A DNA stretch of 64,000 bases from Luscinia megarhynchos (taxonomy: Eukaryota; Chordata; Aves; Passeriformes; Turdidae). The notes beneath the pieces were generated by a model. That model ran no database searches. It was not told the origin of the DNA and was given only the letters and a program-made list of their open reading frames with translations. The stretch lies in NCBI GenBank assembly GCA_034336665.1, contig CM067572.1, forward strand, positions 3,341,786 through 3,405,785, written 5' to 3'. The position numbers and the translations under genes were made by a program. This document shows, in pieces, positions 21,678 through 32,267 of this stretch (position 1 is its first letter; each line of letters starts with the position of its first letter).

Positions 21678-22167
21678 GTGAGTGTCACCACCTCCTCCAC
21701 CCCTCCAGCACCTTCTCAGTCACTCTGAAGGGAAGGTCAGTTGGGCTGGGGTCTGGTTTGAGACAGGAGGAAAAAGGAGACAGATGGAAAACACCAGCTG
21801 GAGAGAAGTTAAAAAACCTGGGGTTGTTTAGTCAGAAATGAGAAGGCTGAAGGGGAGACATGTATTGGTACTTGGACATATCCATGGTGCTGGGAACTTG
21901 CTGGGCAGAGGAGAGGAATAAGCTATTCTTTGTCCCTTGGGAACTGGGAATATAGGTAATGAACTCCCTTTAAGGAGAAAGAAAGAAATGCTGAAAGAGG
22001 AAAATGGTGTATTTCTAGAGAATTTTGCCAAAGGAGGCTTCAAAGTTTCCTTCACTGAAGGTTTTTAGGCCCAGTTTAGGTGGCTCATCATATTGCAGAG
22101 GCATGAGGGAGTTCCTGTTGGGGTTGCTCCAGCCTGTCCCCCCATCAGCCTCCCCATCCCGTTTCAG
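21678..22167 (+). other. Intron between EGF exons 8 and 9
   Basis: 490-bp intron. Bases 21800-21990 resemble a degenerate CR1 body in sense orientation (GAAATGAGAAGGCTGAAGGG and a following purine-rich segment), at low confidence. Confidence 0.5.
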
Positions 22168-22293
22168 AGTGTGAGGAGGGACAGTTTGGAGAGGGCTGTG
22201 AGCAGAACTGCAGCTGCCACCACGGGGTGTGTGACCATCCCTCGGGGAGGTGCTTCTGCCACGCCGGCTGGACCGGGGACCGCTGTGATGTTG
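22168..22293 (+). CDS. MEGF6: EGF-like repeat exon 9 in window
   Basis: A 126-bp exon with acceptor gtttcag and donor gttg|gtaagg. It reads CEEGQFGEGCEQNCSCHHGV and closes CHAGWTGDRCDV. The loop between the fourth and fifth cysteines is the short form (HHGV). Its acidic start (E-C-E-E-G) contrasts with the basic repeats that follow. Confidence 0.93.
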
Positions 22294-23231
22294 GTAAGGG
22301 CAGCTCCTTCTGCAAATCCTTCCTTTCAACCACCTGCTATTTCTGCCAGTTTTCTATTTTCTATCTTAAATTCCCAGTATTCTGCAGGCCAGTCAGGATT
22401 TATGCCCTCTCACCCCATCTCAGACCCACAGGCAGGTCACTGCCCAGCCATGCCCTTGCCCAAATCATTTTGTCTCCTCCTACCTCTGCTCCCTGCCTGC
22501 TAAGAAAATGAAGGTATTGCTCTGCTGTACACACAGGAAGAATACTTGAAAAGGATGGAGTTTTAAGGAGAATTTGCCAGATCAGCCACCTGCTGCTGAG
22601 TCTCTGTGGGTCATTGAGGGGAGCTCAGCAAGCTGGACTGTGATGGTTCAGATAGTTCAGATCTGGCACATGACCCAAATTTGACACAGCTGTTTGGCAT
22701 GCTTAGAGCCACCTGAATCCCTGAAACAGGGATTAAATCTCATACACAGGTGACTTAAAACATGCTTTCAGCTCAGCCACTGAGGTGCTGTGCTTTTAGC
22801 AAGCCACAAGCAGCTTTCTGAGGTGTCTTGAGGTGCTGAGGACTCACAAAGCCTCAGCCACTGATGTGACCTGTAAAGCCTTCTCAGTGCCCATCTCCGT
22901 TTGTCTTTGGTCACCTTATAGGGACCTGGGAGGTTCTGAGACATAATTCCCAGTGCTCAAACAGCTGTCCCCTTATGCACAGTTGTGTCAAAGCAAACAG
23001 CATCACCCTCTCCATGACCCCATCTGGACTTGCACTCCAGGCTGTGACTCAGTGTTTGCAAACTTTCCTGTGCACTCTTATTAGCAGCCAGCATTAGATA
23101 CTTCTAATATTTATAACATCTTCACTGATATTTTCTGACCACGCATTCTGCTGAATATCCTTGTGAGCAGCAGCCAGTGAGGCTGCTCCCAGGGCAGCAG
23201 GTAGAACGTGGCTCTCTCTGCTTGCCCCCAG
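22294..23231 (+). other. Intron between EGF exons 9 and 10
   Basis: 938-bp intron with nothing recognisable. The acceptor tract is cttgccccccag. Confidence 0.65.
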
Positions 23232-23360
23232 CCTGCCCGCCAGGATTTTTCGGCACGCGCTGCGAGGAGCGGTGTGACTGCGCCCACGGCTGGTCCTGCC
23301 ACCCCCGGACTGGAGCGTGTCACTGCCAGAGCGGGTGGCGGGGACGGCACTGTGACAAAC
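23232..23360 (+). CDS. MEGF6: EGF-like repeat exon 10 in window
   Basis: A 129-bp GC-rich exon with donor aaac|gtgagt. It reads CPPGFFGTRCEERCDCAHGW, then PRTGACHCQSGWRGRHCDK. It is notably arginine-rich. As at 14.3 kb, a 39-bp minisatellite starts within about 15 bp of the donor. Confidence 0.93.
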
Positions 23361-23371
23361 GTGAGTGAGGC

Positions 23372-23680
23372 CGGGCAGCGGGCCCTGGGCCGGGCATTCC
23401 CCCCAAACTCAGAGCCCTGGGCCTTGGGCTGCATGTTCCCCCCAAACCCTGAGCCCTGGGCCTTGGGCTGCATGTTCCCCCCAAACCCTGAGTCCTGGGC
23501 CTTGGGCCAGGCATTCCCCCAAATCCCGAGCCCTGGGCCTTGGGCCGGGCATTCCCCCCAAGCCCTGGGCCTTGGGCCAGACACTCCCCTCAAACCCCAA
23601 GCCCTGGGCCTTGGGCCAGGCAATCCTCCCAAACCCTGAGCCCTGGGCCTTGGGCTGGGCATTCCCCTCAAACCCTGAGT
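23372..23680 (+). repeat. 39-bp minisatellite, about 8 units
   Basis: Units of about 39 bp contain GAGCCCTGGGCCTTGGGC and a CCCCAAACCCT end, with some copies shortened. The sequence differs from the 14.3-kb array apart from the shared CCCCAAAC word, but the period and the position relative to a 5' splice site are the same. A 234-residue minus-strand frame spans it and is a repeat artefact. Confidence 0.93.
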
Positions 23681-24245
23681 GTAATGACAGGCCCAGACCA
23701 GCTCCTTTTTAAGGCCTTTATTGGAGGTCAACTCTGGGTGGGGAACCTGAGGGGTTGCACACATCACCACTGTTCCCGCTGGACAACACAAAAGAGGAGG
23801 AAAAAGCTTTGCCAAACAACAGAGCTGGGGCTGCCATCCTCACAAAAATCCCTTGGAAGAAACTTGCTGGCTCTTGGTCTAGGGGTGTCATGCTGACCAA
23901 GCTCTGTTGAAGTCATAGCAACAAGTCAAAAAAGGCTCTGGTTGGTGATTGCATCTTCTCCACTGTTTTCCCCATGTGGGAGTACCATTTTTTAGTCTTA
24001 GATTCATTGTTTTAGGGGTTTTTATCACTGAATGGTATCCCATGAGTATTTGCTGTCGTGCCATTTTGGAGGGGGCAGTGGAGGTGGGTGTGGATACAAG
24101 AGTAGATACTGGGACAGGGAAAGGACAAACAGCTAGGAACATTAACAATTTACAAAGACATAGAACATTAACAACAAATAGTCGACACAAACGTCAATTA
24201 TAGTCAACTGGGTAGACACACATCAACACAAACATCAACAACAAC
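23680..24245 (-). mobile_element. Possible LTR/ERV-derived insertion
   Basis: Read on the minus strand, the segment ends AATAAAGGCCTTA (polyadenylation signal at 23722-23717) and then CTGTCATTACA, resembling a retroviral LTR 3' end. Upstream lies a 100-codon frame (24190-23888) with a hydrophobic leader-like start (LFVVNVLCLCKLLMFLAV). I see no second LTR copy, primer-binding site or enzyme motif. It could be a solo LTR, an ERV remnant or unrelated intronic sequence. Confidence 0.3.
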
Positions 24246-24418
24246 TGGGTGTCCTTGTAGGGAAGAACTTGCAGCTGGGAATTTTATTCCCCACACCGAG
24301 CCATGGGGATATTTTCACGGCCTCATCCCACGAGCTCAGGCTGGGGTGTGGGTCAGGGATGGGGGTGTGGATTGGTGGCTTTGTCCCTCCTGGCCTGACG
24401 GGGTTGCTGTCCCTGCAG

Positions 24419-24547
24419 CCTGCCTGCCGGGCCGCTACGGCGCGGGCTGTGCCCGGCGCTGCCGCTGCCCCCCGGGACGGCCCTGCCACCACCTGACGGG
24501 CGCCTGCGGATGTCCCCCGGGATTCACCGGCCTGGGCTGCGACAGGA
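24419..24547 (+). CDS. MEGF6: EGF-like repeat exon 11 in window
   Basis: A 129-bp exon of very high GC content, with acceptor tccctgcag and donor agga|gtgagt. It reads CLPGRYGAGCARRCRCPPGR, then CHHLTGACGCPPGFTGLGCD. It has the most basic N-terminal half of all the repeats, a possible polyanion-binding surface, which is inference only. Confidence 0.93.
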
Positions 24548-25637
24548 GTGAGTTTGTGATCACGGCACAGATGCTTCCCTTGTTAATTAACTAACACGTT
24601 GATTTCTTGAATCAAAGCGCGGTGATGTGATGCCTGAAGATGGAGGAGACAACCTAATGGGAGGGAAGATGGCCAAGGGCTGCTTGTCCCTCGCCCCAGT
24701 GTTTGGCCAGCTCTGAGCTCTGTGCCAGCGCAGTTTGGGCTGCTGGGGTTTCCCCTCTCTGTTTGCAGCTGTTGGACTGGCAGGGAGCAGCCAGGGGCTG
24801 AACTGGACCCAAAGAGGCTGAGGATGTGCCAGTGGAGCCCAGCCACAGCCAGTGCTGTGCTGTCAGTAAAAGTAAAGCAGCAGCTCAGCTTTTGTTGTCC
24901 CTTTGTAAAGCTTTCTATTCCTGCTCTCAGAGCTCATGGAAAGGACATTTTCTGGCTTTTATTAGCATGGAGTTTGGTCTCCAGAGTGTCTTTGGAACAG
25001 GCTCCTGCTCTGTCCCCAGCTGCAACACCCTGATTTTGTTCCTCCCTACAAAACTTTGCCCGAGCCCTGTTTTAGCCAAAGGAGAACCAGCAATAAATAA
25101 GAATTTAAATGACTGACATCGGTGTCTCTTATCGTCCACCAGAGGACTCTAAACGCTGACCCACAACCAGGGCAGCTTAATGGAAATGAGATATAGGAAT
25201 TAAATGTGGAGGGTCCAAAACCTGTAGGCAATGTGGCTGTCAGCAGGCAGAATGAAACCTGTGGAGATGTTGATGTTGCAGCAGCTTTGCAAGTTTAAAC
25301 TTTCTGCAAAAGGTAGAATGTCTTTATCCACACGCCTGGTCCCTTGGGAATTATACTGTTATTTTGGTCAATTTTACCTGACATTTCCCTATGATTTTTT
25401 TTCTAGTGACAAGAAAATTGTATCTGGCCCTTGACAGTTGGGCACAAATTGACTGAACAAAACAAAATCAAGCAGTCAAGTAACCCCCAAGTAAATGTAA
25501 TAAATCCAACGTCCCGCAGGAGAGCGTCATTCCGTAGGCAGGGATTTTATTTAATAAATCTCAGCCCGCTCTTTGTTTGAGGGCTATATTTACCAAGACA
25601 AATTTAATTTATTGGTTTGCATTTCTTCTTCCCAAAG
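24548..25637 (+). other. Intron between EGF exons 11 and 12
   Basis: 1.09-kb intron. The final 200 bp are AT-rich with many short homeodomain-like words and no repeat signature. Nothing is assignable. Confidence 0.6.
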
Positions 25638-25769
25638 CTTGTCCACCGGGCATGTATGGGCAGGACTGTCACGGAGTGTGCCAGTGCTCTGCTGAGAATC
25701 AGGAATGTCACCCTGTCACCGGCCACTGCTCCTGCAGCCCGGGCTACCACGGGACCCACTGCCATCTCC
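25638..25769 (+). CDS. MEGF6: EGF-like repeat exon 12 in window
   Basis: A 132-bp exon (44 codons) with an unusual acceptor ending cccaaag and donor ctcc|gtgagt. It reads CPPGMYGQDCHGVCQCSAEN, then CHPVTGHCSCSPGYHGTHC. One extra residue in the fourth-to-fifth cysteine loop (SAENQE) accounts for the length. It is histidine-rich at the end. Confidence 0.92.
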
Positions 25770-28700
25770 GTGAGTATTTTGGGGGATTGCTGCATTTCTG
25801 ACTGAGGATTGAGTCTTGCAGGAGCATCTGCTGGTGCTTTGGGTTCATCTGTGTCAGTACAGTGGTGACTGAGAGAAGTAGAGGTTAATTATATTATAAA
25901 AATTATAGTATCACAAGTAAGTTATAGTATAGGAAGTAAGCATTGGGTGGGTCAATTTACACTAAAAAAAGTAGTTGTATTATTGCAAGTAATTAATTTT
26001 TAAAAACATTTTCTAAAAAAATTAATTAACAATGTTAGTTCAAAAATGTAGCTAATTCAGTCCTTCAAATTAATTTTTAAAACCACCAGATTTACCAGCT
26101 AAATTCTTTCCAATCTCATGACATGCTAAAGAATGTAAAGATCATTCTCTGCATTGCATCTCTCAGCTACACCTGGATATTGTGCAGCTCTCTCTTTTCT
26201 AAATACCAAGTCCAAAATACTTCCCGAAATCTCTGCGTGCTCAAGTAAGGACAAATGGTTATGAGAAAACAACAAGCTGAAATTGGCAATAAATCCAAGT
26301 GATTCATAAAGTCCTTTCAGTTGCAGAGCCTTCTGAGGAACAATCAAATTAAACCAACTGTTACTCTGGATTGAAAAATGGTGACTAGTGTAGAGGACAA
26401 AATGCCAACTGGCCCAATGCTCCATCATAAAAAATATTCCCAGATCCACATGGCTCATGCCGGTATTTCAGGACATCTGTAAAGTTGTTTCTGGTGGAAT
26501 GTGGCAACTGATAAGAAACATACACCAAAGCAGCCAATAAAGGAGACAGTTAATTACCTTTTTATTTACAACTTTAATTTTGGTTTTACTCCACAGCTTG
26601 TAATAGTCTCATTTAGAGGAGAAAAAAAGACAAAAATTTAAAAAAAAAAAAGCTGTGGTCTTTCTTGCTCAGTTTTTCTCTCTTTGGGGAGTGCTGATTT
26701 GCCTTTCTTGGGAATCTAGCACAGCTCTCTTTGGCTTAATTGTTTTTTGGGGTGACAATACAAAAACCAGCTGTGACATGTGCAGCTCCAGTAAGGGTTA
26801 AACCACTGTTTTATTCCTTGAGCAGAAATAGGAGGAAGATTCATTTTAGAGATGAGCCTTTGTATTGCCATCACGTCATCACAAGTTATTATTTAAAATA
26901 TAAATTATAAATAAAATACAAAGAATTGATTCTGTCCTCATTTGTGCATCAATTTTTGCTGTAAGTGAGATCGAAGTCTGGCCTTCAGCACTGGGGCTGG
27001 AGCCATCTGGATCCATTATACATTAGATTATAATAAATGTTGTAGTAGAGCAGTAGTGGAGATCAACTATTTAACAGGATCATTTTAAAAGACTTAATCA
27101 TGGGCAGCCTATTACCTTTATGTAGCAATTTCTCAGTAGTCATTACCTGTGTGTAAAGCAGTAAATCTCTCATTACAGTAAATGTCCTCAAACTTACTTA
27201 GATACTTCAGGTTTTATTTCAGAACTTTAAAATTCAAAGCATTAACAATTACACTGAAGTTCTGATAGAAAAGATATAAAAAGATTCATTGCAAAATAAA
27301 ATCTATGTTTTGCTGCATTCAGGGGGGATTTCTGTGTAGCTGGGGTTAAACCTAAAGAGTATGAGATTTGAGATTTTATGGTATTTTGTACTCTGCGATT
27401 CCAAAAATACACAACAAATTCTTAAACACGTTTGATAGATGTTTATTGGAGAAATAATGAAATTATGGAAGTTCACAGAAAAATACTCATCCATTTTGCT
27501 GTTGTTTCTGTTGTCCCCTTACCACTCATAGACAGACATAGAAAAAAAGGAAGGAAAACAGTTGATTGTGAGTTATTTCAAGTTTAGGTCAGTGTAGTGA
27601 GAGATTCTGGGCCTGATTCTGCAGAGACTGACTGAAAAGCAAGGATGGTTTGCGTGACTTTGGTGGGAACACTCCAAGTTCCTGCTGTCCTCAGTGCAGG
27701 GAAAGCTGGGGCTGCTCCAGGGTGAAGAAGCTCTCCACAGAATATTAAAACCAGCACAGGGAGCCGCTCCCAAATGGGCTCTGGTCCAGTCAACATGTGG
27801 TTGGATGCTGCTGGAAACAGTTTCTGGCAACTGCTGCTGTATTTATAGTACAGTGAAAAAAAAAGGTTCAAGAAAGTATCTATAAAAGGTGTAGTTGGCT
27901 GGGAAGTCAAATTTCCAGGAGCCAAGAGCAACGGGGCTTTCATGTTCTCAAATTTTGGAGTGAGGAGCTGAAAAAGTCTCTTGGCAGGGTCCAGAGGAAG
28001 CAGACAAACTAGCAGTAAGGTTCCCATCACTTGTCCATAGCTTGGTGGATGGGCAGATCTACTTGTTAAAAGCAGTAAAAAGCAATGAATGGTGATGAAA
28101 TGATTTTTAAAAAATAAAGCATGGTATGTTTCTGTGCCATTGACTGGGCTGGGAGCACCCAGAGGCAGAAAGATCTCACCAGCTTCACTTTTGAGCTGTA
28201 GGTGACAGGATGTGTCAGAAGGGATTATTTGACAGTGCCATTTAATAGCATTGGTCAGAAAACCCTCAGTGTGTGCAATTGCTATGGAAAGATTTGGGAG
28301 CTCTTGGTCATGACAAACCCACTCAAAGCAGAAGGAAAATCAGGAAATGAGATGGAAATCTGACTGCCACTCTTTTGTTCGCAGAAAAAAAACCCTAAGT
28401 CAGAAGCACAGGAAACTGTTAAATTAGAAAATGTCTTTATGAGATAACTGGTGGTGCAAGAATAACACCAGCCCTCTTTGCAAAGGCAGAGCCTACTGAA
28501 ATGGTAGGACAGTGCAAATTGCCCTCGTTATCTGCATCAAAATTCTTCTGCAAAGTACTAACAGATGAAGTGGCCTTGTTATTGAGCATGTGCACGTTGC
28601 AGCAGCTGAACATGCTCTGTGTGTGCTGCTCCTTCTTGAGCTAAAATACAGGAAATTCTGAAAGGACAAAGAATTTGGTAAGGAGGGAATTACTGCATCC

Positions 28701-30606
28701 TGTTCAGTAATGGAGCAGCTACTGCTAGCCTGGAGCTAAGAAATAGCTCTGAAAGCAATGCAGCATCTTTGGGAGTCTGGGAGACAGAATTTTTTAAAAA
28801 AGGAGAAAATCCAAATGATGACCAAAAAGAAAAGAAGGAGGAGAAGGGAAACTCACATAGAGTACTTAAATCATTGAATCTGGATGAGTCCTTAACTTCA
28901 AGTCTTGGTGGGAATGAAGGCAGTGTTGCAGGGCTCACTCCTTGATGCCAGGGCTTGCACATGAAACAGATTTTGCTTCCTGGCAGATGGAAGCACTGAT
29001 GACAGAGCATTTATTGAGAAGAATCTGTATTTGAGAAGGGCTGGGAAGAGTATCTGCATGTTATAAAAGCGTGTATCTGTTTAGTCCTGATGATCTGCTA
29101 TCCTGGTTTGAGCAGAAGCCAACGTTCAGTTTTATTTTAAAAGGCACCCCTTCCCCATAAGCTCTCCCTCACTATTGAATAGCTCAGAAAAGCCAGAGAT
29201 TTCTCCAGCCACTCAGGCCACGCTTTCATGCCTTTAGGAAAGACAAAATACATGAAGTTACTTATGCACAGATTGCAGGGGATCTGTTGCTTGGAGACGT
29301 GAGCAAATATATTTTCAACCAGGTTTCTAAAGTAGCCACAGACTTTCTGCCAGGGAAGAGAAGGAAGGGGTGAGCAAAGAAATGACATTTAGAGGTAGTA
29401 GCAGAAGTGGAACTGTTTGATGATGATCATGCTGTTCAAGCACCAGCTACTCCTTCTCCCAGTACAGGGGAAAATTAGGATAACCTGCATATCCAGAGTT
29501 CAGAGGTGGCACACTGGAGGTTCACTGGTGCCCATGCCCAACAGCTCTGCACAGCTCTTGCCCTCAGTTCCAACTTCCATCTCTCTAAAGATCATCCTAA
29601 AGATGTAAACTAAGCATAGCAAATGCATTTTCATCTTCCTGATCTTTTATTCAATTCTCCTTGAACATTAGCTGTCCAAAAAGAAACCAGAAATCCTCAC
29701 TACCACCTGGGAAACCTCTCCATAGGAGTTTGTTGCCATGTAATGATTCTTGTGCTTCTTAAAAAATACAGCTGCTTTTTTTTCTTCCTCAGGGGATATT
29801 CTGGCTTTGCATTTAAATAATGTTCCTCCTGTATCTATCTTCTCAGAAGGTGTCTTCTGAAATTCTGTGTTGCTGTCATGTTCACATTTTCATGGTCTTC
29901 CATCCACAGGTTTGGAAGGGAGCTTAAAACCCATCCAGTTCAAGCCCCTTCCACTATCCCAGGTTGCTCCCAGCCATGTCCAGCCTGGCCTTGGACACTT
30001 CCAGGGATGGGGAATCCACAGCCTCTCAGGGCAGTCACTAACAATGCCAGCTCCAGTTTGCAGAGAAGCAGTAGATTACAAAGAAAACAAACTTTCTCCA
30101 ACTTACAGATCTTCAGAAGATGTGACCTACCCCATATCCATAAAACAGCTGCTAAAGAGGCAGAAATGGCTCACAGCTTCTCACTGATTTGGGCAAACCT
30201 TGTGGCTGTTGCCCAAAGGAAGAGAGAGAATGACCCTATCTCTCCTTCTGTGTAGGAGGGAAAATGTTTATTTTGAACAGAAATCCCAAGAGGAAAACCT
30301 CTGTGGAACGGGGCTTGCTTTTCTTGCTACTGTCACATGAGGGGAATGGGAGAGCCCAGAGCCAGGAGCAGCAGCACTCAGTCCAGCTTTCCAATATTTG
30401 ACATTACAATCAGTGCTGTCCCAAAGGCACATTGTCCAAAGCAGCCATCTGCTCCTCAATGTATCCTACTGGCCCACGGGAAGTGAATAACATTAGAAAA
30501 TGAAAATAAAACTTTGATTGAAAGCCACAAAGTGCTTAAGACATGAAATGCAACAGGCCTAGTAGCAAACTAACCTAATTGCTGCGTATTTTTTCTTTTG
30601 AAACAG
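25770..30606 (+). other. Intron between EGF exons 12 and 13
   Basis: 4.8-kb AT-rich intron. A minus-strand CR1 fragment lies at about 29908-30035. No EGF-like remnants, RNA genes or other repeats were recognised. Confidence 0.6.
29908..30035 (-). mobile_element. CR1-type LINE fragment
   Basis: GGTTTGGAAGGGAGCTTAAA and CCCATCCAGTTCAAGCCCC are followed by CAGCCTGGCCTTGGACACTT and CCAGGGATGG. This is the reverse complement of a CR1 3' region. Confidence 0.85.
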
Positions 30607-30735
30607 GGTGTCCAAAAGGTACTTACGGTTCAAGCTGCCAAAATCCCTGTAAATGCATGAATGGAGGCCACTGTGACCCTGTGTCAGGAACGTGTGATTG
30701 CGCTCCCGGATTCATCGGAGCCAACTGCAGCAAAA
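30607..30735 (+). CDS. MEGF6: EGF-like repeat exon 13 in window
   Basis: A 129-bp exon of lower GC content, with acceptor tgaaacag and donor aaaa|gtaagc. It reads CPKGTYGSSCQNPCKCMNGG, then CDPVSGTCDCAPGFIGANC. It follows a 4.8-kb intron. Confidence 0.93.
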
Positions 30736-31593
30736 GTAAGCCAGCATTCATGTTCTGCTTCTGTCAAAACACAACAGACAGCATCATTTGCATAAGAGCT
30801 TGTCAGAAGAAAAACAGACAGATCCCAGCTACCTCTTCCTTGAATTGTAAATCAGGATTCCAGCTTTGTAAAAAAATCTCTTGCAAAATATTTTCCCTCG
30901 GTCCTGCATGCATAGAAGCAAGGACACTTAACCCAGGATTGCAACCTGCTTGCCCAAATTTATTTCTAGAGCCAGCTCAGCATGAATTGCTCAAGTTCCT
31001 TCTTCCTGTCCAAAATTGCGAGGTTGAGAAATTATCTCAATATTTTGCTTCACACTATGGTGCCATTAGTTTCAATAAATGGGAGAAAGATCAAGTTTTG
31101 TCATGGCAAAGCTGGTAAAGACTCCATGGCAGCACTACTGTTACTTCTCTGTTCAGAGGTAAATGCTGTGGCTGAGTTTCTGTGCTCCTTCCAAAGCTCT
31201 GGTCTCTGTGAAGTTCTCTTCAGCTTATTCACAGAAAGGCAATGTTTGAATGTTCAGTTGGTCATAGATTTGCTCTTTGGTTTTGGGCAGCCTCAACATT
31301 AAGGAAGGAAAAATGTTTTAAGCTGGAATGATGAGCAGCTGATATTTGAGTTGTACACTCACTGTTCTGATAGGAAAGACAGGAGATATTCCATGTGAAA
31401 TCATGGATTATATTTATAATCACAAGTAGTCTCAGAAGGTAAAGCAGTCATGTCTTTGGGTGGGTTTTGGCTTCATCGTTGATGCTTTGAAGTGCATTAG
31501 GTGGAATAAAAACAAAGCCAGCTCTTCCCCAGATTGTGGCTATGTTAAAAATGAAAACTGCTGGGTGTTTAACAAATCCTGTGTTCCCTTCAG
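30736..31593 (+). other. Intron between EGF exons 13 and 14
   Basis: 858-bp intron with nothing recognisable. Confidence 0.65.
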
Positions 31594-31719
31594 CTTGCCC
31601 TGAGGGCCGGTATGGGAAGGACTGTGCCCAGTTGTGTGCCTGTGGCAAAGGCCAGTGTGACCCACGGACTGGCGAGTGCACCTGTGCCCCCGGCCACACG
31701 GGACCTGCCTGTCAGCAAG
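31594..31719 (+). CDS. MEGF6: EGF-like repeat exon 14 in window
   Basis: A 126-bp exon with acceptor tcccttcag and donor caag|gtaaca. It reads [20 protein letters not shown], then [14 protein letters not shown]. The fourth-to-fifth cysteine loop is the short GKGQ type. The aromatic after Pro-Gly is replaced by His (PGHTG). Confidence 0.93.
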
Positions 31720-32138
31720 GTAACAAAGCAGGACCCAGGTCACCTTGCCAGAGGGTGACACACTTCAGGTACCCAGCAAATAAACTCAGTGCCAAACATT
31801 GTTCATAGCCACGTTCCCCTTTGCTGATAAGGCTGCAGTTTGGGGTGCTCAGCCTCTGTCCCTCCACGCTTCCATCACCCACGCTAATCCTGCCCACACC
31901 TCCCTGCCACCCTTGTGCCAGGGCACTGGGTTCTGCAGGAAGCTGAGGGGATATGTCGGGACAGAGTGTTTGGTGAAACTGGTAATATTCATGGAGTAGT
32001 GTCCCACCACCCTAGGGAGACCCCAATCACTTGGGATACACATGGGGAGCATGTGTTTGTATTTATCCCCTGTCACCTTCATCCTTTTCTTGGGGTGTTA
32101 ATTTTTGGGTTTTTTCAAACTTTGTTAATTCTCTGTAG
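31720..32138 (+). other. Intron between EGF exons 14 and 15
   Basis: 419-bp intron with a T-rich acceptor (ttctctgtag). Nothing else was seen. Confidence 0.65.
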
Positions 32139-32267
32139 TGTGTCCCCAGGGACAATATGGCCCCAACTGCCAGCTGACGTGTACCTGTCAGAACGGTGGC
32201 ATCTGTGACCACGTGGATGGCAACTGCACCTGTGGGCTCGGCTGGACAGGAAGATCCTGTGAGAAAG
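32139..32267 (+). CDS. MEGF6: EGF-like repeat exon 15 in window
   Basis: A 129-bp exon with donor aaag|gtgatt. The split junction codon is Val. It reads CPQGQYGPNCQLTCTCQNGG, then CTCGLGWTGRSCEK. CDHVDGN after the fifth cysteine links it to the 8.3-kb repeat. NGGICDHVDGNCTC includes an N-C-T-like sequence but lacks room for typical glycosylation. Confidence 0.92.

Larger units (their letters stand above)
23361..24418 (+). other. Intron between EGF exons 10 and 11
   Basis: 1.06-kb intron occupied by a 39-bp minisatellite (to about 23680) and then an insertion of possible LTR origin (to about 24245). Only the last 170 bp appear to be plain intron. Confidence 0.6.

Noticed and set aside
23111..23815. 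Minus-strand ORF of 234 codons and plus-strand ORFs over the same area
   Set aside because: Products of the second 39-bp minisatellite and of the antisense of a real EGF exon.
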